Source: an uncultured Phascolarctobacterium sp. (GTDB taxonomy: Bacteria; Bacillota; Negativicutes; Acidaminococcales; Acidaminococcaceae). Taken from it: a stretch of 24,735 nucleotides of DNA. The notes beneath the pieces were generated by a model. That model did no database searches. It worked only from the letters and a program-made list of their open reading frames with translations, and was not told the DNA's origin. The translations under genes and the position numbers were made by a program. The stretch covers positions 1 through 24,735 of the forward strand of contig USBG01000009.1 of the NCBI GenBank assembly GCA_900552855.1. Direction: 5' to 3'. Positions 14,481 through 22,050 of the stretch are shown one piece after another. Numbering within the stretch: the first letter of the stretch is position 1; every line of letters starts with the position of its first letter.

Positions 14481-16205
14481 ATGAAAATGATTAATTTAAC
14501 CATCAATGATAAACAAATCCAAGCCCCTGAGGGAAGTACTGTTTTAGAGGCTGCACGTAGTGCTGGTATTTATATTCCAACACTGTGCTATCATCCTGAC
14601 CTGCGTCCAGAGGGTGCTTGTCGTCTGTGTGTAGTAGAGGCCTCAGGTGCTCGCACATTAGTTGCTTCCTGCGTATACCCCGTTAGTGAGGGCATGGTTG
14701 TAAAAACTAATACTAATAAGGTTCGTGAAGCTCGTAAAACTGTTGTAGAGCTGCTTTTGACTAACCATCCTAAGGATTGTCTCAGCTGCCAACGCAATGG
14801 TAATTGTGAACTGCAAAAAATTGCTGCAGACCTTGGCATTCGTAAGCTGCGCTTTGAAGGCGGTGAACGCAAAGCCCATACTGTTGATTGCAGCAATCCT
14901 TCTCTCGTTCGTGATCAGGAAAAATGTATTCTTTGTGGCCGTTGCATCCGTGTTTGTCGTGATGTACAGGGTATGAGCGTTTATAGCTTTGCGGGTCGTG
15001 GCTTTAATACCATTGTTTCTACTGCCTTTGAGGGAGACTTAAGTAATTCTGCTTGCAGCTATTGCGGCCAGTGTGCTTCTGTTTGTCCTACAGCAGCTAT
15101 TGTAGAAAAAGATGATACTGAAAAGGTTTGGAATGCTATTAATGATCCGGAAAAGGTTGTTATTGTACAAACGGCACCATCTGTTCGCGTTGCTCTCGGC
15201 GAGGAGCTTGGTATGCCTGCAGGCAGTATTGTAACCGGTAAAATGGTAGCAGCACTGCGTCATCTGGGCTTTGATAAGGTATTTGATACTAATTTTTCTG
15301 CTGATTTGACCATCATGGAGGAGGGACATGAGTTCCTGCATCGTCTGACTAATGGTGGTGTACTGCCTATGATTACCTCCTGCAGCCCTGGCTGGGTCAA
15401 CATGATAGAGCTTAAATATCCTGAGCTTTTGCCTCATTTGTCTACAGCAAAGTCTCCTCAGCAAATGTTTGGCGCTGTTGCAAAAACATATTTTGCTGAA
15501 AAGGCTGGTATAGACCCTGCGAAAATTGTTAGTGTTTCTGTAATGCCGTGTACTGCTAAAAAGGCAGAGGCAGCTCGTGAGGAAATGTGCGATAGTGGCT
15601 ATCAGGATGTTGACATTGTAATTACAACACGTGAACTTGGTCGTATGATTCGCGAAGCAGGCCTAGATATGGCGGCACTGGGTGAAGAAAACTTTGATTC
15701 TCCCTTGGGTACTGGTACTGGTGCTGCAGTTATTTTTGGTACAACTGGTGGCGTAATGGAGGCTGCACTTCGTACTGTTGCTGATGTTTATACAGGCAAA
15801 GAGCTGGAGAAAATTGAATATACCGAAATTCGCGGTATGGAAGAAACACGCGAAGCAACTATTCATGTTGGAGACACAGAGGTTAAGATTGCTGTTGTAA
15901 ATACATTGGGATCTGCCAAGAAAATGCTTGAACGCATTAAAGCTGGAACAGCTGATTATCATTTCATTGAAGTGATGGCTTGTCCTGGTGGTTGCATTGG
16001 CGGTGGTGGACAGCCTCTGCCTGTTAATAAAGAAATCAGACAAAAACGCAGAGAGGCTTTGTTAGATTGTGACCGTACAAGCAAATTACGAAAATCACAT
16101 GAAAATCCGGAAATCATAACACTTTATGATACTTGGCTTGGTAAACCTCTCGGAGAGAAAGCGCATCGTCTACTCCACACACACTACAAAGCTCAAAATA
16201 GATAG
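14481..16205 (+). CDS. hydA: [FeFe] hydrogenase catalytic subunit (HydA/HndD)
   Basis: The enzyme interconverts protons and H2 in the cytoplasm. Domains in 574 residues: plant-type [2Fe-2S] (Cys36, 47, 50, 64); His-Cys3 [4Fe-4S] (His96, Cys100, 103, 109); two [4Fe-4S] motifs (Cys149/152/155/159 and 192/195/198/202); then the H-cluster domain with L1 TSCSPGW (299-305), L2 MPCTAKK (354-360) and L3 ending in ACPGGCIGGGGQP (up to 511). The C-terminus has the small-subunit-like segment (KSHENPEI, YDTWLGKP, AHRLLH). This is the group A, M3-type architecture of NAD-linked trimeric or tetrameric hydrogenases. The NuoG-like N-terminus is normal for the class. H-cluster maturases HydEFG are not in the window. 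Followed by a strong hairpin at 16226. Confidence 0.96.
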   Translation: MKMINLTINDKQIQAPEGSTVLEAARSAGIYIPTLCYHPDLRPEGACRLCVVEASGARTLVASCVYPVSEGMVVKTNTNKVREARKTVVELLLTNHPKDCLSCQRNGNCELQKIAADLGIRKLRFEGGERKAHTVDCSNPSLVRDQEKCILCGRCIRVCRDVQGMSVYSFAGRGFNTIVSTAFEGDLSNSACSYCGQCASVCPTAAIVEKDDTEKVWNAINDPEKVVIVQTAPSVRVALGEELGMPAGSIVTGKMVAALRHLGFDKVFDTNFSADLTIMEEGHEFLHRLTNGGVLPMITSCSPGWVNMIELKYPELLPHLSTAKSPQQMFGAVAKTYFAEKAGIDPAKIVSVSVMPCTAKKAEAAREEMCDSGYQDVDIVITTRELGRMIREAGLDMAALGEENFDSPLGTGTGAAVIFGTTGGVMEAALRTVADVYTGKELEKIEYTEIRGMEETREATIHVGDTEVKIAVVNTLGSAKKMLERIKAGTADYHFIEVMACPGGCIGGGGQPLPVNKEIRQKRREALLDCDRTSKLRKSHENPEIITLYDTWLGKPLGEKAHRLLHTHYKAQNR

Positions 16206-16225
16206 TTGTCCTATTGAAAAAACAA

Positions 16226-16263
16226 AAATCCCCTTCTTATTACGCATGATAAGAAGGGGATTT
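16226..16263 (+). terminator. Terminator after the hydrogenase operon
   Basis: A perfect 15-bp stem (16226-16240 with 16249-16263, loop 8 nt) has an A-rich 5' flank and ATTT..AATTTT on the 3' side. The U tract is interrupted, but the stem is long and sits 20 nt after hydA. Confidence 0.75.
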
Positions 16264-16402
16264 AGTAATTTTGTAAAGAAAAAGCTTGATTGTTTACAAA
16301 ATTATTGGTAATATATATGACGTTAGGAAAAAATCAGATCATTTGATTTGACAATTGTAAATTAAAATCTTTTTCATCCCTCTGTGAAGTTACGCAGAAA
16401 TG

Positions 16403-16411
16403 TGTTATAAT
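16403..16411 (+). promoter_or_regulatory. Extended -10 promoter of the succinate decarboxylation operon
   Basis: TGTTATAAT (TG at 16403-16404, consensus TATAAT at 16406-16411). The -35 region, TGTGAA at 16383-16388, is weak, as is common with extended -10 promoters. The stretch 16264-16400 holds nothing else recognisable. Confidence 0.55.
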
Positions 16412-16468
16412 TATTCTAGAAAAAGAGTAAAAAATATAAAATTTCCTCTGAAGTCAGCAGGAGATTTC

Positions 16469-16540
16469 ATGAGTATGTCGAACTATAGTAAAGAGAAGTT
16501 TGAATACTTTGTGAATTTTTCGGTAATGTCTTGTTTGTGA
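16469..16540 (+). CDS. Candidate 23-residue leader peptide
   Basis: An ATG at 16469 is preceded by AGGAG (16459-16463, 5-nt spacing) and opens 23 codons ending in TGA at 16538-16540. The peptide starts MSMSNYSKEKF and contains five aromatic residues (3 Phe, 2 Tyr). Its stop codon lies inside the 5' arm of the terminator-like hairpin at 16530-16566. Such an overlap is typical of leader-peptide attenuators. The peptide resembles no known leader, and expression is not shown. Confidence 0.35.
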   Translation: MSMSNYSKEKFEYFVNFSVMSCL

Positions 16541-16574
16541 GTTCAGAAACAGAGCTCACAAGCGAGTTTTATTT
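16530..16574 (+). terminator. Terminator-like hairpin in the scpC leader (candidate attenuator)
   Basis: CTTGTTTGTGAG (16530-16541) pairs with CTCACAAGCGAG (16555-16566), 12 bp including two G-U pairs, with a 13-nt loop, and is followed by TTTTATTT. It lies about 50 nt before the scpC start, within the predicted transcript. TTTGTGA at 16508-16514 could instead pair with the 3' arm (about 7 bp) as an antiterminator. Confidence 0.55.
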
Positions 16575-16624
16575 ACAAGGGAAACCCTTACTAAAATTTC
16601 TTAATTTTAAGGAGGAAGGTAAAC

Positions 16625-18139
16625 ATGATCGATATTAAAGATCGCATTTGTGACGTAGTAGCTGGCAAAGTTATGTCTGCTGAAGCTGCTGCAGAATTCG
16701 TACAAGATGGTGACAACGTAGGTACCAGTGGTTTTACTCCGTCTGGCTATCCTAAAGCTGTTCCTCTGGCTCTTGCTGAAAGAGGCAAAAAAGCTCCCTT
16801 CAAAATTAACGTATGCACCGGCGCATCCGTAGGTCCTGAAATGGATTCCGCAATGGTTGACATCACCGACCGTCGTATGCCTTACCAAACCAATGGCGAT
16901 ATGCGTAAAGCTATCAACAGCGGTAAAGTTAAATACACCGACCTGCATCTGAGCCACGTTGCTCAATTGACTCGTTATGGCTTCATGGCTAACCGTCGCG
17001 ACATCGATGTTGCAATCGTAGAAGTTTGCAAAATCATCGACCTGGGCGAAGGTAAAGTTGGTCTGATCCCGACTACCTCCATGGGCAATACCTCTTCTTT
17101 CGTACAAAGCGCAAAGAAAGTTATCGTTGAAGTTAACACCACTCAACCGGTAGCTCTGGAAGGTATGCATGACTCCTATGTACCCCTGGATCCCCCGAAC
17201 CGTAAAGAAATCCCTGTTTACGAATCTGGCTCCATCATCGGTACCACCTATGTTCCTTGCGAAGTAGAAAAAATCGTAGCTGTTGTTGGCTGCGACATCA
17301 CTGATAAAGTTCGTCCTCTGGGCGAAATCGACGAAGACGCTCAAAAAATGGGTAAAAACCTGGTTGAATTCTTCAAAGAAGAAGTTAAAGCTGGTCGTCT
17401 TCCGAAAAACCTGCTGCCGCTGCAATCTGGCGTAGGCTCTGTTGCTAACGCAGTTATCAATGGTCTGGTTAACTCCGATTTCGAAGACCTGACCGTTTAC
17501 ACCGAAGTTATCCAAGACGGTATGTTCGATCTGATCGACGCTGGCAAACTCCGCGTTTGCTCCGGTACCGCTCTGAGCCCCTCTCCTGAGTGCCTGGAGA
17601 AATTCTACAACAACGTAGAAAAATACAAAAAATACATCATCCTGCGTCCGCAAGAAGTTGCTAACAGCCCCGAAGTTGCTCGTCGTATCGGTGTTATCGC
17701 TATGAACACCGCTATCGAAGTTGACATCTACGGTAACGTTAACTCCACTCATATCTGCGGCACCAAACTGATGAATGGTATCGGCGGTTCCGGCGACTAT
17801 GCTCGTAACGGCTTCCTGACCGTATTCTTCACCACTTCCCTGGCAAAAGGCGGCAAGATCTCCTCTGTTGTTCCGTTCTGCAGCCATATCGACCACACCG
17901 AGCATGACGTTGACGTTATCGTTTCCGAACGTGGCGTAGCTGATCTGCGTGGCCTGTCTCCGAAAGAACGCGCTCTGGTTATCATCGACAAGATCGCTAA
18001 CCCCAAATATCAACCTATACTCCTCGACTACTTCCATCGTGCATGCGAAGCTTGCGGCAACAGCCAAACTCCGCATATCCTGAGCGAAGCATTCGAATTC
18101 CATACTCGTTTCAACGAAACCGGTTCCATGGAAAAATAA
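16625..18139 (+). CDS. scpC: Propionyl-CoA:succinate CoA transferase (acetyl-CoA hydrolase/transferase family)
   Basis: This 504-residue class I CoA transferase of the Cat1/AarC/ScpC family moves CoA from propionyl-CoA to succinate, giving succinyl-CoA and propionate. The catalytic glutamate is Glu294 in VYTEVIQDG, the same number as in characterised succinyl-CoA:acetate CoA transferases. The glycine-rich loop GIGGSGD and the closing RGVADLRGLSP are also present. Acetate or butyrate could be alternative partners by sequence. Propionyl-CoA/succinate is inferred from the seven following genes, which turn succinyl-CoA into propionyl-CoA. AAGGAGG lies about 10 nt before ATG 16625. Codon use is extremely restricted (Gln is CAA in the codons read), pointing to very high expression. 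Confidence 0.9.
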   Translation: MIDIKDRICDVVAGKVMSAEAAAEFVQDGDNVGTSGFTPSGYPKAVPLALAERGKKAPFKINVCTGASVGPEMDSAMVDITDRRMPYQTNGDMRKAINSGKVKYTDLHLSHVAQLTRYGFMANRRDIDVAIVEVCKIIDLGEGKVGLIPTTSMGNTSSFVQSAKKVIVEVNTTQPVALEGMHDSYVPLDPPNRKEIPVYESGSIIGTTYVPCEVEKIVAVVGCDITDKVRPLGEIDEDAQKMGKNLVEFFKEEVKAGRLPKNLLPLQSGVGSVANAVINGLVNSDFEDLTVYTEVIQDGMFDLIDAGKLRVCSGTALSPSPECLEKFYNNVEKYKKYIILRPQEVANSPEVARRIGVIAMNTAIEVDIYGNVNSTHICGTKLMNGIGGSGDYARNGFLTVFFTTSLAKGGKISSVVPFCSHIDHTEHDVDVIVSERGVADLRGLSPKERALVIIDKIANPKYQPILLDYFHRACEACGNSQTPHILSEAFEFHTRFNETGSMEK

Positions 18140-18189
18140 TTCAAAAACTCTCTTGCTAGGTTTTTGAAAATAGGTTAAAATACATAATG

Positions 18190-18225
18190 TACCTTGCCAG
18201 CGAATGGGATATTCGCTGGCAGGTA
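18190..18225 (+). other. Strong intercistronic hairpin without U tract (scpC to mutase)
   Basis: TACC plus TGCCAGCGAAT (with one bulged T) pairs with ATTCGCTGGCA plus GGTA around GGGAT. TATAAATAAATTTGTT follows, which lacks a U tract. A similar tail, TATATAAATTTGTT, follows the hairpin at 21967. Confidence 0.6.
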
Positions 18226-18290
18226 TAAATAAATTTGTTGACGAAGCGACTGCTTTGCCATAAACCGTCAATGACGGACACTCTCACCAT

Positions 18291-18317
18291 TATTTCGGAT
18301 CCGTCCAATCCGAAATA
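18291..18317 (+). other. Hairpin in the mutase leader
   Basis: TATTTCGGAT (18291-18300) pairs perfectly with ATCCGAAATA (18308-18317) around a 7-nt loop, ending 18 nt before the SD of the mutase gene. A shorter stem, CCGTC/GACGG, lies at 18265-18277. A TTGACG at 18238 has no convincing -10. Confidence 0.5.
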
Positions 18318-18349
18318 TGTAAACCAAATATTTTAAGGAGGATTTGAGA

Positions 18350-19999
18350 ATGGCATTTGAAGAAATTAAAGCTGGTTTAGAGGCTTACACCGCTGGCGTA
18401 GAAGCTAAACTTGCAAAAACCCCTGAGCGTGCAAACCTGGCACCTAACAGACTGTACACCCCGATTGATCTTGGTGAAAACTTTGACTACTGCGAGAAAC
18501 TGGGCTTCCCTGGTGAATACCCCTTCACTCGTGGCGTACAACCCACCATGTATCGTGGTCGTTTCTGGACCATGCGTATGTATGCTGGTTTCTCCACCGC
18601 AGAAGAATCCAACAAACGTTATCGCTACCTGCTGGCTAACGGCGGCAGCGGCCTGTCCTGCGCATTTGACCTTCCGACCCAAATCGGTTATGACTCCACC
18701 GACGCTATGGCTGAAGGCGAAGTTGGTAAAGTAGGCGTTGCTATCGACTCCCTGGCTGACATGGAAATCCTGTTCGACGGCATCTCCCTGGACCAAGTTT
18801 CCACCTCCATGACCATCAACGCTCCTGCTTCCGTACTGCTCTGCATGTACATCGCAGTTGCTGAAAAACAAGGCGTTTCCGCTGACAAACTCCGTGGTAC
18901 CATCCAAAACGATATCCTGAAAGAGTATGCAGCTCGCGGCACTTACATTTTCCCGCCGAAACCCTCCATGCGTCTGATCACCAACATTTTTGAGTACTGC
19001 TCCAAAAATGTTCCGCTGTGGAACACCATCTCCATCTCCGGTTACCATATCCGTGAGGCTGGTTCCACCGCTTCTCAAGAAATCGCATTCACCATCGCTG
19101 ACGGCATCGCTTATGTAGAAGCTGCTATCAAAGCTGGTATGGACGTTGACGCTTTCGCTGGTCGTCTGTCCTTCTTCTGGAATGCTCACAACAACGTACT
19201 GGAAGAAGTTGCAAAATTCCGTGCTTCCCGTCGTGTATGGGCTAAAGTTATGAAAGAGCGTTTTGGCGCTAAAAAAGCTAAATCCATGATGCTGCGCGTA
19301 CATACCCAAACCGCTGGCTCCATGCTGACCGCTCAACAACCTAACAACAACATCGTTCGTGTTGCTCTGCAAACCGCTGCTGCTGTTATGGGTGGTACTC
19401 AATCCCTGCACACCAACTCCAAAGACGAAGCACTGGCTCTGCCGACCACTGAGTCTGTAACCATCGCTCTGCGTACCCAACAAATCGTTGCTTACGAATC
19501 TGGTCTGGCTGACACCGTTGACCCGCTGGGCGGCTCCTACTATGTAGAAGCTCTGACCGATAAGATCGAAGCTGAAGCTTGGGAATACATCAAGAAAATT
19601 GATGAACTGGGCGGCGCTCCGGAAGCTATCGCTAAAGGCTACATCCAAAAAGAAATTCAAGATTCCGCTTACAAATGGCAAATGGATATTGAAAAAGGCA
19701 ACCGTATCATCGTTGGCGTTAACAAATTCCAACAAGAAGAAGAAGCTCCGAAAAACCTGCTCCGCGTAGACGGTTCTGTAGGCAAACTGCAAGCTGACAA
19801 GATCGCTGCTCTGAAAGCTCGTCGTGACAACGCTAAAGTTGAAGAAACTCTGGCTGCTCTGAAAGCTGCTTGCGCAGACGAATCTGTTAACCTGATGCCT
19901 GTAATCCTCGACGCTGTTCGTGCATATGCAACCGAGGGCGAAATCTGCGGCGTTATGAGAGAAGTATTCGGTGAATACCAACCTCATACTGCACTCTAA
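18350..19999 (+). CDS. mutB: Methylmalonyl-CoA mutase large (catalytic) subunit
   Basis: This 549-residue TIM-barrel subunit rearranges succinyl-CoA to (R)-methylmalonyl-CoA with adenosylcobalamin. Landmarks: EYPFTRGVQPTMY and RMYAGFSTAEESN near the N-terminus (substrate pocket), LSCAFDLPTQIGYDSTD, SISGYHIREAG, FFWNAHNN, and LRVHTQTAGSMLTAQQPNNN followed by a GGTQSLHTNS motif. The length shows that the cobalamin-binding domain is not fused. It is encoded by the next gene, as in archaeal-type two-subunit mutases. ATG 18350 has AAGGAGG 8 nt upstream. Codon use is as restricted as in scpC. The symbol mutB is by function, and other names (mcmA1) are used for this split form. Confidence 0.95.
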   Translation: MAFEEIKAGLEAYTAGVEAKLAKTPERANLAPNRLYTPIDLGENFDYCEKLGFPGEYPFTRGVQPTMYRGRFWTMRMYAGFSTAEESNKRYRYLLANGGSGLSCAFDLPTQIGYDSTDAMAEGEVGKVGVAIDSLADMEILFDGISLDQVSTSMTINAPASVLLCMYIAVAEKQGVSADKLRGTIQNDILKEYAARGTYIFPPKPSMRLITNIFEYCSKNVPLWNTISISGYHIREAGSTASQEIAFTIADGIAYVEAAIKAGMDVDAFAGRLSFFWNAHNNVLEEVAKFRASRRVWAKVMKERFGAKKAKSMMLRVHTQTAGSMLTAQQPNNNIVRVALQTAAAVMGGTQSLHTNSKDEALALPTTESVTIALRTQQIVAYESGLADTVDPLGGSYYVEALTDKIEAEAWEYIKKIDELGGAPEAIAKGYIQKEIQDSAYKWQMDIEKGNRIIVGVNKFQQEEEAPKNLLRVDGSVGKLQADKIAALKARRDNAKVEETLAALKAACADESVNLMPVILDAVRAYATEGEICGVMREVFGEYQPHTAL

Positions 20000-20035
20000 T
20001 TTGTAAACACAACATTCATACGGAGGTAACTTATA

Positions 20036-20425
20036 ATGGCAAACGTTAAAGTTTTAGTTGCTAAACCGGGTCTGGATGGCCATGACCGCGGTGCTAAAGT
20101 TGTAGCTCGTGCTCTGCGCGACGCTGGTTTTGAAGTAATTTACACCGGTATCCGTCTGACTCCGGAACAAATCGCTGAAGCTGCTCTGCAAGACGACGTA
20201 AACGTTGTTGCTCTGTCCCTGCTGTCTGGCGCTCACAACACCCTTTTCCCGAAAGTAGTTGAACTGCTGAAAGGTAAAGGCATGGAGAACGTTCTGGTTA
20301 TCGGCGGTGGCGTTATTCCTGACGCTGACATCCCCGGCCTGAAAGCTGCTGGCATTGCTGAAGTATTCACTCCTGGCACCCCGACCAGCAACATTGTTGA
20401 ATTCATCAACGCTAACGTAAAATAA
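20036..20425 (+). CDS. mutA: Methylmalonyl-CoA mutase small, cobalamin-binding subunit
   Basis: This 129-residue B12-binding domain has the DxHxxG signature DGHDRG (residues 14-19), in which His16 replaces dimethylbenzimidazole as the lower cobalt ligand. It also has SLLSGAH and VIGGGVIPDADIP, which line the nucleotide tail pocket. It completes the mutase encoded just upstream. The spacing is 36 nt with GGAGG before the ATG. A strong hairpin follows the stop. The name is functional, and mcmA2 is also used. Confidence 0.95.
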   Translation: MANVKVLVAKPGLDGHDRGAKVVARALRDAGFEVIYTGIRLTPEQIAEAALQDDVNVVALSLLSGAHNTLFPKVVELLKGKGMENVLVIGGGVIPDADIPGLKAAGIAEVFTPGTPTSNIVEFINANVK

Positions 20426-20440
20426 TTATATCCCTTAAAT

Positions 20441-20477
20441 TATAAGTGCAAGCCGGGTTTTCCCGGCTTGCCTTATA
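20441..20477 (+). other. Strong intercistronic hairpin without U tract (mutase to meaB)
   Basis: TATAAG plus GCAAGCCGGG pairs with CCCGGCTTGC plus CTTATA around TTTT, sixteen pairs with one bulged T. Only AAATATTCAC follows, so it is not a standard terminator. It lies 34 nt before the meaB start. Confidence 0.75.
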
Positions 20478-20511
20478 AAATATTCACTACTCAGACAAGG
20501 CGGTGTGAATT

Positions 20512-21450
20512 TTGGAGATAGTAGAAAAATTATTGAATCATTCACGTCTCGCATTATCTAAGGCAATTACTGCCGTTGAAAATGAATATGATGATGCTGT
20601 CAAAATCATGACAGAAATCTATCCTCATACTGGTAATGCTTATGTAATTGGTATCACTGGCCCTCCGGGTGCTGGTAAGAGTACCATGACTGATAAACTC
20701 GCAAAAGAGTACCGCAAACGCGGTAAAACTGTTGGTATTGTAGCGATCGATCCTACAAGCCCGTATTCCGGCGGCGCAATTCTTGGTGACCGCATTAGAA
20801 TGATGGATCTGACCGCAGACGAAGGCATATTTGTTCGTTCTATGGCTACTCGCGGCAGCCTTGGCGGCCTGTCTCAAAAAGCAGGTGACGCTGTTAAACT
20901 TATGGATGCTTTTGGCATGGATGTAATTATCGTTGAAACCGTAGGTGTTGGTCAATCTGAGGTTGATATTGTTAAGACTGCAGATACCACTATGGTAGTT
21001 GTTATCCCTGGTATGGGCGACGATATCCAAGCAATTAAAGCAGGTATACTTGAAATCGGTGACCTCTTCACTATCAACAAAGCTGATCGTGAAGGTACAG
21101 ACAAGCTCAACATTGAGATTGAAATGATGCTCGAATTAAATCCCGAACATGTTAGCTGGCGTCCTCCGATTAATAGGACCATAGCAAGTAAGGGTATAGG
21201 TATAGAGGCTGTTGTGGACTCCATTGAGGAACACAAGGCATATTTGATTGAATCTGGCAAACTGAGTGATATTCGCAAAGCTCGTATCAAAAACGAAGTT
21301 ACTGCTATGCTCAACGACAGAGTAAATCGCTACATCGACGAAAAGGTTGTCGCAACTGATGCATTTGATCAATTAGTTGTTAAAATGCAAACTCGCGAAA
21401 TTGAGCCTTATTCCGTCGTTGATGATATTGTTGGTAAAGTTTTAAAATAA
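20512..21450 (+). CDS. meaB: Methylmalonyl-CoA mutase-associated G3E GTPase (MeaB/ArgK)
   Basis: This 312-residue P-loop GTPase protects and reloads the B12 mutase. It has Walker A GPPGAGKST (residues 50-58), DPTSPYSGGAILGDRIRM, SMATRGSLGGLS, the switch segment VETVGVGQSEVD, and NKAD for guanine recognition. The start is TTG at 20512, preceded by AAGGCGGTG at the right distance. No ATG or GTG is available in frame upstream before a stop. Its codon use is less extreme than that of its neighbours, matching a chaperone needed in smaller amounts. It lies directly after the mutase genes, as in many genomes. Confidence 0.93.
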   Translation: MEIVEKLLNHSRLALSKAITAVENEYDDAVKIMTEIYPHTGNAYVIGITGPPGAGKSTMTDKLAKEYRKRGKTVGIVAIDPTSPYSGGAILGDRIRMMDLTADEGIFVRSMATRGSLGGLSQKAGDAVKLMDAFGMDVIIVETVGVGQSEVDIVKTADTTMVVVIPGMGDDIQAIKAGILEIGDLFTINKADREGTDKLNIEIEMMLELNPEHVSWRPPINRTIASKGIGIEAVVDSIEEHKAYLIESGKLSDIRKARIKNEVTAMLNDRVNRYIDEKVVATDAFDQLVVKMQTREIEPYSVVDDIVGKVLK

Positions 21451-21487
21451 AACCACCAAAGATTCAAATTTTTAGGAGGAATTTATT

Positions 21488-21916
21488 ATGGCATTCAAAA
21501 CTATTTGTGTTGACCACGTAGGTATCGCTTGCGCTGATCTGGACGCTGCTACCAAAATTTATACTGAGGTTCTCGGCCTGGAAGTTACCGGTCGTGAAGA
21601 AGTTAAAGAACAAGGCGTAGCTACCGTATTCATTCCCTGCGGCGAAACCCTGCTCGAGCTCCTCGTAGACATTACTGAAAACAACGACGGCCCTATCGGC
21701 AAATACATCGCTAAAAACGGTGTTGGCATCCAACATATGGCTATTCGCGTAGACGACATCAAAGCTGCTATCGCTGAGATGGAAGCTGCTGGCGTTAAAA
21801 TGATCGACAAAGTTGCTCGTAACGGCGCTGGTAACATGAAAATCGCTTTCGTTCATCCGAAATCTGCTGGCCTGTTGCTCGAACTCTGCCAACCGGCTGC
21901 AACCTATGTTGACTAA
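21488..21916 (+). CDS. mce: Methylmalonyl-CoA epimerase
   Basis: This 142-residue vicinal-oxygen-chelate protein interconverts (R)- and (S)-methylmalonyl-CoA and so links the mutase to the decarboxylase. Two VOC repeats are visible. Metal ligands expected from the family are His10 (VDHVGIA), His83 (IQHMAI) and Glu132 (LLLELCQP). AGGAGG precedes ATG 21488. The favoured-codon pattern resumes here. Confidence 0.94.
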   Translation: MAFKTICVDHVGIACADLDAATKIYTEVLGLEVTGREEVKEQGVATVFIPCGETLLELLVDITENNDGPIGKYIAKNGVGIQHMAIRVDDIKAAIAEMEAAGVKMIDKVARNGAGNMKIAFVHPKSAGLLLELCQPAATYVD

Positions 21917-21966
21917 TATTTAAGATTTTAATTTCTTAAAAACATTAGCATAGGAACAATCTAGTT

Positions 21967-22010
21967 ACATGGCGCAGGTGATATACAGGTGATATATCGC
22001 CTGCGCATGT
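21967..22010 (+). other. Strong intercistronic hairpin without U tract (mce to mmdA)
   Basis: ACATG, CGCAGG and TGATATA pair with TATATCG, CCTGCG and CATGT (one bulged G, one wobble, 7-nt loop): about 18 pairs. ATATAAATTTGTT follows, similar to the tail after the hairpin at 18190. Confidence 0.7.
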
Positions 22011-22050
22011 ATATAAATTTGTTCTCCCAAATATGATGGAGGTGTAAGAT

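Noticed and set aside
14481..15100. NuoG (complex I) as the identity of the hydA N-terminus
   Set aside because: The 2Fe-2S and His-Cys3 region is NuoG-like, but the same frame continues into all three H-cluster motifs, so it is the catalytic hydrogenase subunit.
16126..16311. Plus-strand open frame of 61 codons across the end of hydA
   Set aside because: It starts inside hydA in another frame and runs through the terminator hairpin. No SD.
16348..16376. TTGACA at 16348-16353 as a -35 box
   Set aside because: No acceptable -10 lies 16-18 nt downstream (TTTTCA). The extended -10 at 16403 is better.
16607..18271. Minus-strand open frame of 554 codons opposite scpC
   Set aside because: It exactly shadows a well-identified gene, has no family motifs, and is explained by the strong codon bias of the sense gene.
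18377..19987. Minus-strand open frame of 536 codons opposite the mutase large subunit
   Set aside because: The sense frame is an unmistakable methylmalonyl-CoA mutase. The antisense product is Ser/Phe/Val-rich low-quality sequence without an SD.
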